From NCBI GenBank assembly GCA_036346355.1, contig CM070576.1:58327712-58391711 (forward strand): a stretch of DNA of 64,000 nt, written 5' to 3'. The notes under the pieces are model-generated. The model saw only the letters and a list, made by a program, of their open reading frames with translations, was not told where the DNA came from and did not search any database. A program made the translations under genes and the position numbers. Origin of the DNA: Rhipidocladum racemiflorum. Lineage: Eukaryota > Streptophyta > Magnoliopsida > Poales > Poaceae. Below are positions 22,601-34,214 of this stretch, piece by piece (the first letter of the stretch is position 1; each line of letters opens with the position of its first letter).

Positions 22601-25352
22601 TTCACTGCACTTATTCAGGTTGTGCAAATTGTATCACGTAGATTTTGACCACATTGCGGAGGAACTTGAACACGACAGTGACATGTAAGATCCGTCTTCT
22701 GAACACACGTCAGGACACTGTGGAGTTGGCACGCCGGATTGAGAAAACTGGTGTTCCGGCTCTTGCTGTCCATGGAAGGTTAGCACACACACACACAGTA
22801 GTACCTTTTGAGTTCTGGAAGACAACCATGCTCACTCTCACTCTGTCACCCTTACTTTAAAATTGTGCAATTTACCACCCATACATTTCCAATTGTCCAC
22901 AAGTTTAAATGCCTGTTTTTAAGAATCCAGGCCAAGCATTGTATTCATATGCACAACCATTTGGTCCATTATATAACCATGCTCACTGTCACTGTCACCC
23001 TTACTTTAAAATTGTGCAATTTACCACTCATACATTTCCAATTGTCCACAAGTTTAAATGCCTGTTTTTAAGAATTCAGGCGAAGCATTGTATTCATATG
23101 CACAACCATTTCGCCCATTATATTTATAAGTATCCAATATGATGTAGCTCAAAGCCTCAAATCCGTGGAAAGTTCAGGGACCTGCTTTGCATTTTTGCCA
23201 CAGTTCATTTTCTCAACATCTGAGCTTGCCATTGACTACCTTGTAAATTTATTTTGTAAGTCGTTGTTTTTACAATAATGAAAATGAAATACGATGCGGA
23301 AAATAACAAGCTTCCCTTTTTCATCTGCCCTAATATTCTTTTTTGCGTAATTGGTTTCTCTTATAAATATATTGCAGAAAGGTTAAAGACAGGCCAAGAG
23401 ATCCAGCTAAGTGGGATGAGATTGCAGATGTTGTGTCCGCATTGTCAATTCCAGTTATAGCTAATGGAGATGTATTTGAGTATGAGGATTTTAAAAGAAT
23501 TAAAGACGCTACAGGTTTGTATGTTCAATTAATAGTCAATAGTCCTATTTATCATCTGGCCCCGTTTAGTAAGTAACTATTTGCTCAGCAGAGTAAAGCG
23601 AAGAGAGGGAGATACATAAATGGATATGAACTCTCGCTAGTTTAGGTTGCTTCACTTACTGTTTATCAATATTGAGCTTACTTTCCTCCTAGACAAAGCA
23701 CAAATGCCCATGCATTGGGACTGCCATAACACTATCATTTCCGAAACACCCCATGATATTAAACATCTGAAGCAGCTGGTAACTTCAATATTCATTTCTG
23801 AACAAGCAAGCATATCATAGGTTTCTTGAAAATCCACAGATGTGAGAGATTGTCATCCTTGCAAGTTGCAACCAGTGTTACTTAAATAGTTGGAGTGCAT
23901 TGACAGATTGATTTTTTCTTGCATGTTGTTTCCAGTGATGGATAATCTTGGTTCCTGTAACTGCTAGGTGCCTCGTCTGTAATGGTTGCTAGAGGTGCCA
24001 TGTGGAATGCCTCTGTTTTTTGTGCCAAAGGCAAAACACCTTGGGAGGATGTCAAAAGAGAGTATGTGAGAAAGGTATTTGATTGTGCTTCATGCATTTG
24101 TTCTGTTTGAACCCCCAAAGTTAATTTATTTGAGCATTTCCATTCTTGAAGGTTCTACTTTTTCTCATGGGTGTGAACATACCAAGTTTCTATGGATTGA
24201 CATCACATTGCATTGTAATTCTTGTGAGCAGAGTATTTTGTGGGACAATGATGTGAAGAGCACCAAACAAACATTAAAAGAAATGATAATGCACCATTCT
24301 TGCCTTGAACTCCCCGAAGGGAAAGGTGTGATAAAGTGTGATACGTCAGCAGATTTAGCGTAAGTGAGCTAACTTCCGATTTCTTTTCTTTTGCAAATGA
24401 CGTGTTCGTAAGTATTAATCATTTGGAGATTCTTTGTCCGTCTATGCTACTTGACAGGTGTTGCAACTCTTATTCATGGATAATACTGTTAAAATTTGTT
24501 CTTAGGATGGGTCCCTTTATATGACTAGAATATGCGCTATGCCAAATACCATTTTTGTTTCTTTGAATCTAACCATTCCATTTATCTGGATTCAAATTTC
24601 TTGGGCATCAACAATCCAATGATTCATTTAAGTGGGCTTTCTTATATTTCCCTCTTAAGAAGAAGTGGAAGAAGTGGACTGCATATGGGCATAATGCCGT
24701 GATCTGTAATATATAACCTTTTCATATCTCAACAATTAATTTCAACCTCTAGGCTCTTGCCAAGCTGCCTTCATGGTTATTTGGTCACACAAACATAGTA
24801 CTGTTAGATTCGTATTTAGAAGTACTTTCACATGATCATTATTTTATGCTTGCTAATTGTTACTAATATACTGCAAAATATATTAATGTTCAAAGTTTAA
24901 TCTTGAAGACTGCCACAACAAACTGGACCTTGTATTCTGAAACCATGAGATTTGTCTTGAACTCTTCCTTACTAGTGAACCACATTTTGCTAGAGTGCCA
25001 GCTGAAATGTGATAGAATGGTATGGCCTTACCATTGTGGCTGGCCTTGCGCTCTGCTGCCAATGATCAAACCGTAGAATAATACTTTTTTGGGAAGCTGT
25101 TCGATTGGCAATTGCTTTCTATTATCAATGAATTAGGATGAATCAATATGAAGTCCACCATAATTTGTTCTAGTAATTTTCTGATGCTTATGATTCTTCA
25201 TAATTACCACACCTTATTCTGCAATACAGTGGTTTCTTGCTCATTTGTTTATTTATTTAATAATCAAATCTAATGTTTGTTCTTCTCATGTTTTCAGGAG
25301 ACTATATGGGGAAGAGGACTACTATAATTTTGTTGTTTCAAATAGGAAATGA
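13639..25352 (+). CDS. tRNA-dihydrouridine synthase, DUS2-like
   Basis: Nine exons rebuilt by hand: 13639-13683, 21595-21700, 22122-22260, 22445-22553, 22642-22778, 23378-23514, 23968-24074, 24232-24359 and 25298-25352. They join to 320 codons plus TGA with all introns GT-AG. The product is a TIM-barrel FMN enzyme that reduces uridine in the tRNA D-loop (position 20 in the DUS2 family) with NAD(P)H. Visible motifs are LAPMVRVGTLPFRLLAAEYG (residues about 9-28, FMN-binding start), INMGCPK with catalytic Cys110, VHGR near residue 176, and PVIANGDVF (FMN phosphate site). Human-type DUS2 also has a dsRNA-binding domain; none is present here, as is usual for short plant forms. Exon 1 encodes only 15 residues. 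The exon 3 acceptor is in a weak pyrimidine context and is the least certain junction. Intron 1 (7.9 kb) holds Helitrons and a 4.3 kb TIR element. Confidence 0.9.
14098..14425 (+). mobile_element. Helitron-like element with decayed 3' end
   Basis: Begins TCTCTACTATATAAAGTGAG after host A and runs in homology with 15812-16144 up to CGCACGGGCACCTT. There the second copy continues to CTAG, while this one reads AATTATCC. It has an internal duplication of CCATTCTTTAATTACCCACC. Confidence 0.6.
14426..15811. other. Sequence between two Helitron-like copies, possible captured DNA
   Basis: GC-rich part at 14830-15500 has several overlapping open frames of 60-102 codons and no domain I recognise. It lies between a Helitron 5' end (14098) and a same-orientation Helitron 3' end (16144) inside DUS2 intron 1. 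Capture of a host gene fragment is possible but unproven. Confidence 0.35.
15812..16144 (+). mobile_element. Helitron-like element, 333 bp
   Basis: Starts TCTCTACTATATAAAGTGAG and ends GCACGGGCACCTTGCTAG before host T. A small palindrome CGTTGCAACG lies near the 3' end, where Helitrons carry a hairpin. Homologous to 14098-14425 along its whole length. Confidence 0.7.
16145..17149. other. DUS2 intron 1 sequence, nothing assigned
   Basis: Short open frames occur on both strands without recognisable domains. No transposon ends were found. Confidence 0.4.
17150..21450. mobile_element. 4.3 kb TIR transposon (hAT-like) in DUS2 intron 1
   Basis: Ends CATAGTTGTCACGGC (17150) and GCCGTGACAACTATG (to 21450; the G before CCGTGACAA is shared) are inverted repeats of about 15 bp. 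They are flanked by a perfect 8-bp duplication, GTTCCCAT (17142-17149 and 21451-21458), as produced by hAT transposases. Subterminal words such as CGCCTAGGCG and GTCTAGGCTCGCC cluster near the right end. I see no transposase. The interior looks composite: 17590-20150 resembles LTR-type DNA in reverse orientation, and 20560-21060 is a GC-rich block open in several frames. Confidence 0.8.
17590..20150 (-). repeat. Possible nested LTR-type sequence inside the 4.3 kb element
   Basis: The stretch has no coding frames above about 75 codons. Its composition and phrases resemble the middle of the long gypsy LTRs seen elsewhere in the window, read on the minus strand. Exact ends and a target duplication were not found, so this is tentative. 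Confidence 0.25.
22824..23125. repeat. Tandem duplication, period 151 bp, in DUS2 intron 5
   Basis: Two nearly identical copies (22824-22974 and 22975-23125) start AACCATGCTCACT and contain CCAATTGTCCACAAG and GCATTGTATTCATATGCA. It lies between exons 5 and 6 and does not touch a splice site. Confidence 0.9.
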
Positions 25353-25569
25353 AGATTTTGACTCAGGTATCTATTCCACGTCAGTGCAAATGTGCAACTT
25401 CTGAAAAGGAAATAAATGATTTGGTAGAGTTCATGCAATTATATGGTTTCATGTTATTTGGAAATTCTGTCCAGCAAAACACAATGATGTGCTCAGAGAA
25501 TTCATGATTATCAACCAGGATTCCAAAACCTAACGTGGCTCAGTTCAGGTTTTACAGCCAAGTAGCACG

Positions 25570-27994
25570 TGTTAAGGATATAAGTATTGTCTTATACAAG
25601 GTTCAAAATCTAGCCGAAATTCGGCGAAATTTCAGATCTCGGGCCCTCCCAAGTTTCATAATCCCGGCGAAATTAAAAAACCCTAAAAAAAAAATTCAAA
25701 GTGCTACAGTAATCTATAATCTCGCCGAGATCTCGGTAAAATTGACCGAGATTTGAATAAAAGTTGATCGGATTTGACCGGATTTTGGCCGGATTGGATT
25801 CTTCGCGTCGTTTCCCATCTAGGACAGTCGGTAGATCATAATTCCCACGAAATTGAAAAAACCCTAAAAAATTCAAAGTGTGACTGTGCGTAAAATCTCG
25901 GCCTTTTGGACCGAAATTTCGTCTATATGAGCCGAAATCTCGGAAATTTTGTTTCAAAAATTACCGGATTCAAAATTTGCCTTTTGATTTTCGTTCGGAT
26001 TTCATCCGAAATACCGAGATTTCGCCGAAATTTCATCTTTCGGAGGGTGCCGAGATGAAATCCGAAAACGAAAATTCAAACCCTGGTCTTATATAGACTC
26101 TTCATATATATAGGTTTTCCTTATATAAGTTTCGCTTGTTTAGGTATTGCCTTACATATGCTTTCCTTTTATACCCTCATGTACATTTATATATTCTGGC
26201 CATTGGCCTCATATTTAATACAACTAGTGCTATTCATAATATGGAATCAGAGCCACGGTTCAAACCCTAGCTCTAAGATCATCTTCCGTTGCTGCTGCCC
26301 CCGGGAGGAGCAATCTCTACTCCTAGGGGCGGCCATCTCGTGTTTGTCGTCGTCCCTGTTCGGATCTGACGACCTCGCGTGGCCCCACGCCTTATCCCGT
26401 GTGGCCCTGCTTCGATCCAAGCCGGAGTTGGATCTCTTCGTCGTTGCCGGTCTTGGATTCGTTGTCGTGCCATCTGTAGGCTTCGTCTGCGGCTTCATGG
26501 TGCCGCCCACCTGTCGGCCTTTCACCGCTCCCCATGCACTCCGCGCTTCGGCCACTGTCAGCGGCTCAGTCGCCTCTTCCTTTACCCGCTAATGGTCGTC
26601 CAGCGTCGGCCTTCGGGGCCCGTCTTCCTCGCTAGTCGCCCTCGACGTCGGTGTGCCCTCCGACGTCGCTCAGCCCTTCGCGCCGACCCTTCGCGCTCGT
26701 TCGCCCGAGCCGCCATCGACCTGGCCTCTGCCTTTGTCACTCGCCCGTGGCCGGTGAGGCCTCCTGCATCGGCCCTCCACGCCGTCGCTCCGGCCCGTGG
26801 CCATCCGGTCGACCCGCTTGGCCTTCGTGCCGCCAGCCGACCTCTATGCCAACCGCCTTTCGAGCCACAGCCGCCTTCGGTTGCCCACCTCTGGGCCCAC
26901 GTTGGCCCTTCGCGGTGACCGCCTCGATCGGATCTGCCTCCAGCCGGTCGGCTCGGCCACACGACGCACGCCCGTGGAGGAGGAACACGCCCATAGTTCA
27001 ATCGTGCCCAGGTGAAGCATTAAAGCTTCGGACTCCAAATAGATCTAAAACCGGTTTTCATACTTCTCGGCTCTAGTTTCATGAAGCACCTTAGCTTCCA
27101 ACTTCTTTGGTTCTATTGGTTCCAGCTCTTGGCTCTCAGCTCCGGCTTTTGTTACGGCTCTTTGGCTCCAATTCTTGGGCTCCTGCTCTTTGGCTCCGGT
27201 TTTTCGGCACTACCTTTGCTCGGCTTGGCCCTTTTTCAGTCGGCTTCGACGGCATGGCTCTTTTGCTGGCTCCAGCTCGGCTCCAGATTGAAATCCGGTT
27301 TGGATACCGACTTTTCGGCTTCAGGTTTTGGCTCCGATTTTCGGCGGCTCGGCTCATTCCAACAGCTTGGTTCGTTTCAACATGGCTCGGCTCGTTCGTC
27401 TTGGCTCTTTCGTCGGCTCGGTGGTTTTCAGGCTATTGCCTTTTTAGTGTGGCGACTATTATTTCCTTTAGTATTTTATTAAGTCATCCGTTGTGTCCAT
27501 CCAAGCCTTTAGCATATTGATTATGTTGTCGCTCGGCTCTTTTATCGGCTCGGCTCACTCCGTCGACTTCGATTACCTTGGCTCGGCTTTGTTAGCTTTC
27601 TTTTGTCAGTTTCAGCTCATTATGCCAGCCGGTTTCAGCTCGGCTCGTTTTGTTGGCTTCGTCGGTTTTTCTTCGTCGACTCGGCTCATTCACCGGCTCG
27701 GTTTTTCAAGAGTTGGATGCTCTGACAACTACTCCAAGACCAAGATTTTGGATTTTTCTTATTTTAGTGTCAATCCTTTTCAAATGCAATGCTATTACAT
27801 GCGCCTTGCATTTGTGAGGGGTGTTAAGGATATAAGTATTGTCTTATATAGACTCCATATATAGGTTTTCCTTATATAAGTTTTTCTTGTTTAGGTATTG
27901 TCTTACATGTGCTTTCCTTTTATACCCTTATACACATCTATATATATTCTGGTCATTGGCTCCATATTGAATACAACTAGTGTTAATCATAATA
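25570..27994 (+). mobile_element. Small non-autonomous LTR retrotransposon
   Basis: Left LTR 25570-26241 (interrupted by a MITE) and right LTR 27822-27994 (173 bp) both begin TGTTAAGGATATAAGTATTG. A 5-bp duplication GCACG flanks the element (25565-25569 and 27995-27999). The primer-binding site TGGAATCAGAGCC starts at 26242, next to the left LTR, and a purine tract GTGAGGGG precedes the right LTR. The 1.6 kb interior has no gag or pol. It is GC-rich to about 27000 and then consists largely of GGCTC-type words (27080-27720). Confidence 0.85.
25597..26085. mobile_element. hAT-type MITE inserted in an LTR, 489 bp
   Basis: Ends CAAGGTTCAAAATC and AATTCAAACCCTG form imperfect inverted repeats. 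A perfect 8-bp duplication GTCTTATA (25589-25596 and 26086-26093) flanks it and matches the uninterrupted right LTR. The interior is rich in CCGAGATTTCGGC-like palindromic words. Confidence 0.9.
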
Positions 27995-27999
27995 GCACG

Positions 28000-30379
28000 G
28001 TTCCTTTCAGTGACATTGTAACTGGTCCCTGCCAGTACGTATGGTGTATAAATTGGAGCGGAGTTTGTGGCAGATGGAACTTGAATTGGGAACTTCCTAA
28101 ATTTCTGTGGGTTTTCTTCCCCATAACCATGCAAAACTGGCCAAATCAGTCTGTTGAATCTGAAGGAAGTTGTTAGCATCATTTTTGCAATAATTTTTCT
28201 AAAGTTGAGTCAGAACTGAATTGTTCAAATTGCAACTTCGTAAAATTTTCCTAAAAATATATGGTAAAGTTTGTCAATAACTGGCCATTTATCACGGGAA
28301 ATGGAAAATTTCTCTCAAGTCCCGACTACATGAAACACTCAAACCTATTCCCACCCGATATATCAGAAACTCACGAAGAATTTTTAATTAAAATTGAGAC
28401 CAGGGTGTTAGCTGTTAGCCCTGTGTGAGATCGCAGAGAAATGTACCACCCAAGAACTACAACCCACAGTAATTTACTGAGGTCAATGGTACAGGTCCCA
28501 GTTTGCGTAGCATAACTTGTGATAAGTTTGGACCTATGATGAATGGACATAGATACGTCGACACGACACGATACCGACATGGAATTTGCCATTTTTCAAA
28601 AAATGCTGAGACGGTGACAAGGCTATATATATTTAAATGATTATAATACACATGTATTTTTTTTTTTCTACATGTTTGTCAAACCGAAATAATGTAAAGT
28701 GCAAACTATGAATATGTCCCCAGCATTTGCAACTTCACTTCTAAGCTAGACAAGAATAGCTACCATCACCTTAGGATATATCTTTCACTCACCATTAGTA
28801 ATTTTCATCAAGTGTGCTTTAACTCTAGTGTGGCTACTAGTGTCAAACATATTTGCTACTTGCATTTGCATTTTACATTTCCTCTGGACAGACCACCCTT
28901 ATCTAGAGCGTCAACATGGTTTTACAAAGGAGCCTTGATGTTGGTGTTTTGCTTCTCTCGGGTGGTTAAGGTTACACTTACCCTTTGGGTGGTTGAGGTG
29001 GGTCGAACTGTGTCACCATATGTGTCTAATATGTGTCGATGAAGTGTTGGAGCCGTGTCGAACATTAAAATTATTTATTTTGACCATCTATTTGTCCAAT
29101 ACATGACCGATATGTCGAGCATTGTATCCGTGTCGGACACTGATACGGCACCAAACCAACGTATCAGTGCTACAAAGGTTTGGACTGTTTGTGGAATACG
29201 ATTCCCTCTTGAGACGATACACCCCTTGTCTTTGCTTCAGATTAGAAGTGTGGTATTTTAGATCCAGATTGGTGGCCATGTTTCATAAGTCCATCGGTCC
29301 CATGAGTTAGTAACGAATTTTCACTCTTTCTAATTTGAAGTTTTTATGCAGCTCCTGCCTGGATTCTTATCTCAGTTTTTTGAATGGTTTTTGGAGTAAT
29401 CCATCATGTTACCAAACAATACAAGGTTTGCTTGCAGTTTTGGCTTTTCTTTGTGCTATCTGATCAATATTAACCAAGGATTCACTAATTTTTTTATTTG
29501 TTCTGGAATGGTGTTGCAGTTCATTTTTAAAGTAGGATTGTTTGAGACCAAGGCTGTTGACGTTACAGCACTATATAGAATATCTGAAGCATTTTGAGAC
29601 CTTTTGTTGTGCTGAAAATAGATAGAATCCATTCCTGAAACTAAGAAAACACCATTCTTGTTTGAAGTATTTATTGTTTTGCTAATTCAGAGCGCCAAAA
29701 GGCTGTCATGTATTATTGGTGGAAGTATTGTATTTTGGGAAAGTTGAAGCAGAGTATGATATGTTGATTCGGGGAATGTCCATCATGTACCAAATGATAC
29801 TCTTTAAACAGTTGTTGGCCTGATGTTTGCTGTTGTCTGCCGATACACAATAGGATCTCATTCAATCTGGCTAGTTTAACAGCATCTTATGCTGGGGCTT
29901 CAATCTACCTCTCATGTTCTAGAATCTGGAAGCTCAAAGCTTGCATCACCCATGACATCAGAGATAAAAGCTACATTACACGGTTCCTGTTTTGAAAGTA
30001 CTGATATATGATAACTAGGCTGTGTCACGCAGGACGCATCATGTGAGGTTTTTTTTCGAAAAAAAAGGTAGGAGGGCCTTAATTTAATTTCGGTTTTCAT
30101 GGGTGGTTTATCAAAAATGGGCTGGATAGGAGACGTCTGCAAATTTGTGGTATTTTGGGCAAAAAAAAAAACAATGGAGGATCTGTTCGCGAATCTTCAA
30201 AATTATGGGGTTTTGTTTTGCAAATAACCGTTGGAAGGATCTAGACGTAATATTGGTTTTTTTAATTTTGGATTTTTTGGAGGGTCGTTTTGCGAAAATG
30301 AAAAAAGTGGTAGAGGATTCGTTCACGGAGCTACGGGTTCCTTTTGCGAAATAATTGGCGGAAGGGTCTAGATGTAATT
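28000..30379. other. No gene recognised
   Basis: Intergenic DNA. At 28545-29165 there are scattered words of the type CCGTGTCGGACAC and GTCGACACGACACG on both strands, suggesting an old repeat, but its ends could not be set. Confidence 0.4.
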
Positions 30380-30811
30380 TTAGATTTCTCGGAGGCTGTT
30401 TTCACGAAAATGAAATGATGATGTGGTGCTCTCAATTTGGGAATTTGCAGGGGCCTATTGCAAAAGGTTCAATGGAGAATGTGGATGGAATTTTGGAATT
30501 TACAGGGGTTTTTTTTTGGCAAAATATATCATGACACGTGGCATATCTGGTTGAGCTCCATTCTCTTCGGTTTTAGTAGATAAGATTTTGGATTTCTCGG
30601 AGTGTGTTTTTGCAAAAAGAAAATGATGATGTGGCGCTTTCCTTAATTTGGGAATTTGCTGGGGTGGGGGGCTTTTCGCAAAAGGTCCGATGGAGAATGT
30701 GGACGTAATTTTGGAATTTACAGGGGATTTTTTTGGTAACATATATCATATTATCATGATATGTGGCATATCTGGTTGAGCTCCATTCTCTTCGGTTTTA
30801 GTAGATAAGAT
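30380..30811. repeat. Tandem duplication, period about 207-218 bp
   Basis: Two diverged copies (about 30380-30586 and 30587-30811) each carry ATGATGATGTGG, TTTTGGAATTTACAGGGG and GTGGCATATCTGGTTGAG, and end GGTTTTAGTAGATAAGAT. No coding capacity. Confidence 0.8.
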
Positions 30812-31183
30812 ATATCTCACCTCACTCGGATAATTGCTGCAATGCACCGATTATTGGAGTAGTTGTTCTAGACTCCCGAGAAACGCAGAGATATCTTGCA
30901 ACACAAACTAAGGTTATTTAAGAACAATATTTTCATCAAAATCTAACTTTTTGAACAAATCAAACCTACTTTTCAATTTTTGTCGAGCGTAAAAAACTAT
31001 GTTGTAAACCACCACTAAGCCAGAAAGTGTAGCCCAAAAAGATGCTCAATAGTACCTTTGGAACGTGTGCACCTTTCTGAAGTTAGCTTCAAGGTTTAGC
31101 AAGCAAGAGACCCCGTGAAACCTTGCTCCTTGAACCATGAACCCAAAACGTATCGAATGACCTCGTAATTGGGAACGCTAAGA

Positions 31184-33760
31184 TGAAATGACCCAAAAAA
31201 TTCAAAATGAATTTATTTGGAGTTAATTCAAATTTTCGGATTCAAATTTGAATTTGGAGATTTGGATTTGCTTTTGTTTGAATTGGAATTTTGATTTGTT
31301 TTTCGTTTTTTTGGTTTTGGGCCAAATCTCCCACACTTCTTGGGCCGTTTCGCCCATCCCATCTCAACTGCCGCTTGGCCAGGACGAATCCCCTTCGCCT
31401 CGGCCGGCCTTATCTCATTGCCATGTGCATACGCCCTAGCCGCTCATGCTCGCCCGCCGTCACGCCTGCGCCGGTCTCTCGACGACTTGGACCAGCGCTT
31501 CTCGCCTTGCGCTTGACAGCTCAGCGTATACAGACGCGTCTGCGCCAGCCATGGCTACGCCATTTGCCGCTTCGCCCTCTCTCTCCTCGCGGCTATAAAA
31601 GCGCGAGCCACTCTCATTCCTTGCCCGCCTCTCCAGCCCTCGCCAGTGGTGAAGCCTCACTCTCATTGCCGTCTCGCTCATGTACCGTGTAAGCTGGGGC
31701 TCCAGTTCGCCTCGCCTGCCCTAGCCCTTCCACACTTTGGGCCTCGCCGCCTGCGGCGTGAGAGCCCAGCTTCGCCCGCGTCGGTACTTTGGCCAAGTGG
31801 GCCCAGCCCATTCATTGAGGAAGCCAGGCCCAAACCTTGTAGGGAAGTGGTGTTTTCCTTTTGGAATTTTCAATTCATTTGTTAATTCCAAAAATCTGCT
31901 AAAAATCCAGAAAAATGCCGGAAAAATCCCAAAAGTTAGTGAGCCCGAGAAACTTTCCAAATACACTGTCTCGAACAGATTTGATCCACTTTGAGTCCAA
32001 AAATGCCCTCCGTTCTCTCAATCCGAGTTCCCAAAATTCGAATTGCCCAATTCGCCTCCGTTCTCTCTCGGCTGATTCAAGTTTTAGGTTTCGTTTTCGT
32101 TTGGTTTCTTTTTTGTTTTTCGTTTCTTTATTATCGTTCGTTCTTGTCGCGCTAGATCAGGACGTTGGGCGATTCGAGAGCGGACGCCAGATCGGAGCGA
32201 TGGACCCGACAAGAGCCCCGAGCGACTACGTCAGCGGCCAATGATTCGGCCGTCCGACGTCGCTTGAGCAAGGCAAGCCGTACACCGTTGATCATGTTGA
32301 TCCTATCATGCCATGCTATAGTAGTATTTATTTTATATCGCATTATTTCTTTGTATGTTGAATTATTGAAAAGCAGTTATTTTAGAATGACATGATGCAG
32401 GTAATGCCGAAATTGCTTTGTGAAACCTCCTTGAATATATTGAACCTTATTATATCCTTTGTAACCCTAGATGTTGGTATTATTAAATAAATTACGGTTA
32501 TTCCTGTAGTTAGTTCAAATGCTTTGAAAATGGAAATAAAATCTTTGTGAATCTCGGATTAGGTATTTGTAAAGTGCTCTGATTTGGGGGCAGAATCGGA
32601 TAAATCCGGAGTGGATGTAACTCAGATCCGGTGATGATTGATGCCTTGATTTGACCGGGATGACCGGTTGAGTGGGATGCTACAGGAATAAGTGGTGAAT
32701 GAAGGCTTGATCTTTGGCGGTGAAAGGTTAATGAAACCCCTGCGAGCAAAGTAAAGAACTTAGTTCCGTTCAACCATAGTCGGACCGGCCGATGGACCCG
32801 TGTCACATAGCTTCAAGAGGGTTAGTCATTCCCCTGATATAATAATTGAATTTTGTTCCTAGTGTGTAACTATTCTCGTGGGAGAATAGGGACCCAGGCC
32901 TTCCCGGCAGTATCACCGAGGAAGAGGTGGAACAAGAATATTGTGTGGTGTCATTCTTGGTTCTCCACAATGCAGTAGGGCGCTCACAGGAGACAGTAAG
33001 TCAAAGTAGCCCTAGGACCTATCGGTTAACAACTAAAGGACATGAATGATTAAGCGAAATCTGTGATGATCTCGACCGTGCCGCATGCATTTAAGTTGCA
33101 TGTTTGTTAGCGCTTGGCATTAAGTGGCCGTTGATATCTTGTGGGTAAAGTTGAACACCTCTGCGAGTTAATGATGGTATTCGAATGACTTAGGTTATGA
33201 AGTTAAGTTTGAAGCCCAGAGGTGATACAGTAACCAAGCTCAAGTAATTATTTGAAATTTGGTGAATGTGATTAAGTGTTGTGTGAACTTGTGGAAAACC
33301 CACACATACTATTATTTGTAGTCATTGCTTCAAATGTAAAATGAATTGAAAATAAAGCGCATCCAGGATACTTAACCCTACTTCCATCCTTTGGATAATC
33401 CTGCATATAGTATTCGGTGGTTCCAAATGACGACTTGTTGAGTACTCGTACTCACCCTTGCAACCCCAGCCCCTTCGAGTTTGAAGAAGGTGGAGGCGTT
33501 CGGGAGGTTAAGTAGATGGCGATCTTGTTTGGTTTTAGGTATTGGTCTTTGTTCGAGGCCTTCCATATGCGGTGTTTGGTAATGTACTTAGGGCCTGCGC
33601 CTTCTTTTGTAAAAACCTGCCAGTCGTTAGGCCCTATATTGAATAAAAGTGTTGGATTTGCTTTTGCACAGTAATTATCTTTCTTATCCACGGCCGTTAA
33701 TCGTCACTGGTAACGGTTCTTGAGTAGCCGGATCTGCCCCTAAAAAGGCGGTCCGTCACA
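31184..33760 (+). mobile_element. Solo LTR of a gypsy retrotransposon, about 2.58 kb
   Basis: Starts TGAAATGACCC and ends GTCCGTCACA. A TATA motif CTATAAAAGCG lies near 31590 in a GC-rich core. Several blocks align with the 3' LTR at 59840-63258: GTTGATCCTAT near 32297, ATCTTGTGGGTAAAGT near 33136 and ACTCACCCTTGC near 33450. The word GCTAAGATG occurs at both borders (31177-31185 and 33762-33770), compatible with a target duplication blurred by end slippage. No internal gag-pol lies next to it. Confidence 0.7.
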
Positions 33761-33817
33761 AGCTAAGATGTCTACAGGTACCGAAGCTGAAAAAAAAGGA
33801 CTCCCTCGGTGGGAAAA

Positions 33818-33931
33818 CAACGAAATCTTTATACTCCCGCAACTCAAGCTATAGCTTATTAATTTGGAAGGGATCAACGAAATCTTTATACTCCCGCAAC
33901 TCAAGCTATAGCTTATTAATTTGGAAGGGAT
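33818..33931. repeat. Tandem duplication, period 57 bp, downstream of the minus-strand lectin kinase
   Basis: Two apparently identical copies contain ATACTCCCGCAACTCAAGC and TTATTAATTTGGAAGGGATC. It lies about 280-400 bp beyond the kinase stop codon. Confidence 0.9.
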
Positions 33932-34214
33932 CAACATCAGGATTACACAGAGAGCGCGGAGGACTGCAGTAGTAGGTAGATCTGAGGATAATACACTGGG
34001 AGGGGGGACACTGAACCTCCTATTTTTATCGGTAATTTCTCATCTGACCACCAACTATCCTGACAGAACACAACTATCCTGAGCAGAACACTTGACATTC
34101 TTCAGTTCAGGTTAACCACATTGTTACAACTCACAGCAAGTTCTGACCTTAACAGGAAACAAGAAGAAACTCCAGTAAAACATTGGGTAACTACAACCAT
34201 CTGACGAGCACGAC

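Noticed and set aside
26158..27520. Several overlapping 100-180 codon frames on both strands
   Set aside because: They lie in the GC-rich interior of a non-autonomous LTR element, are Ser/Leu/Arg/Pro-rich and match no family I know.
28545..29165. Inverted-repeat transposon with GTGTCGGACAC words
   Set aside because: Words are scattered on both strands but no matched ends or target duplication could be fixed.
31177..33770. GCTAAGATG at both borders as a simple 5-bp target duplication of the solo LTR
   Set aside because: The copies are offset by one or more bases relative to the TG and CA ends, so the exact duplication cannot be asserted; kept only as supporting evidence.
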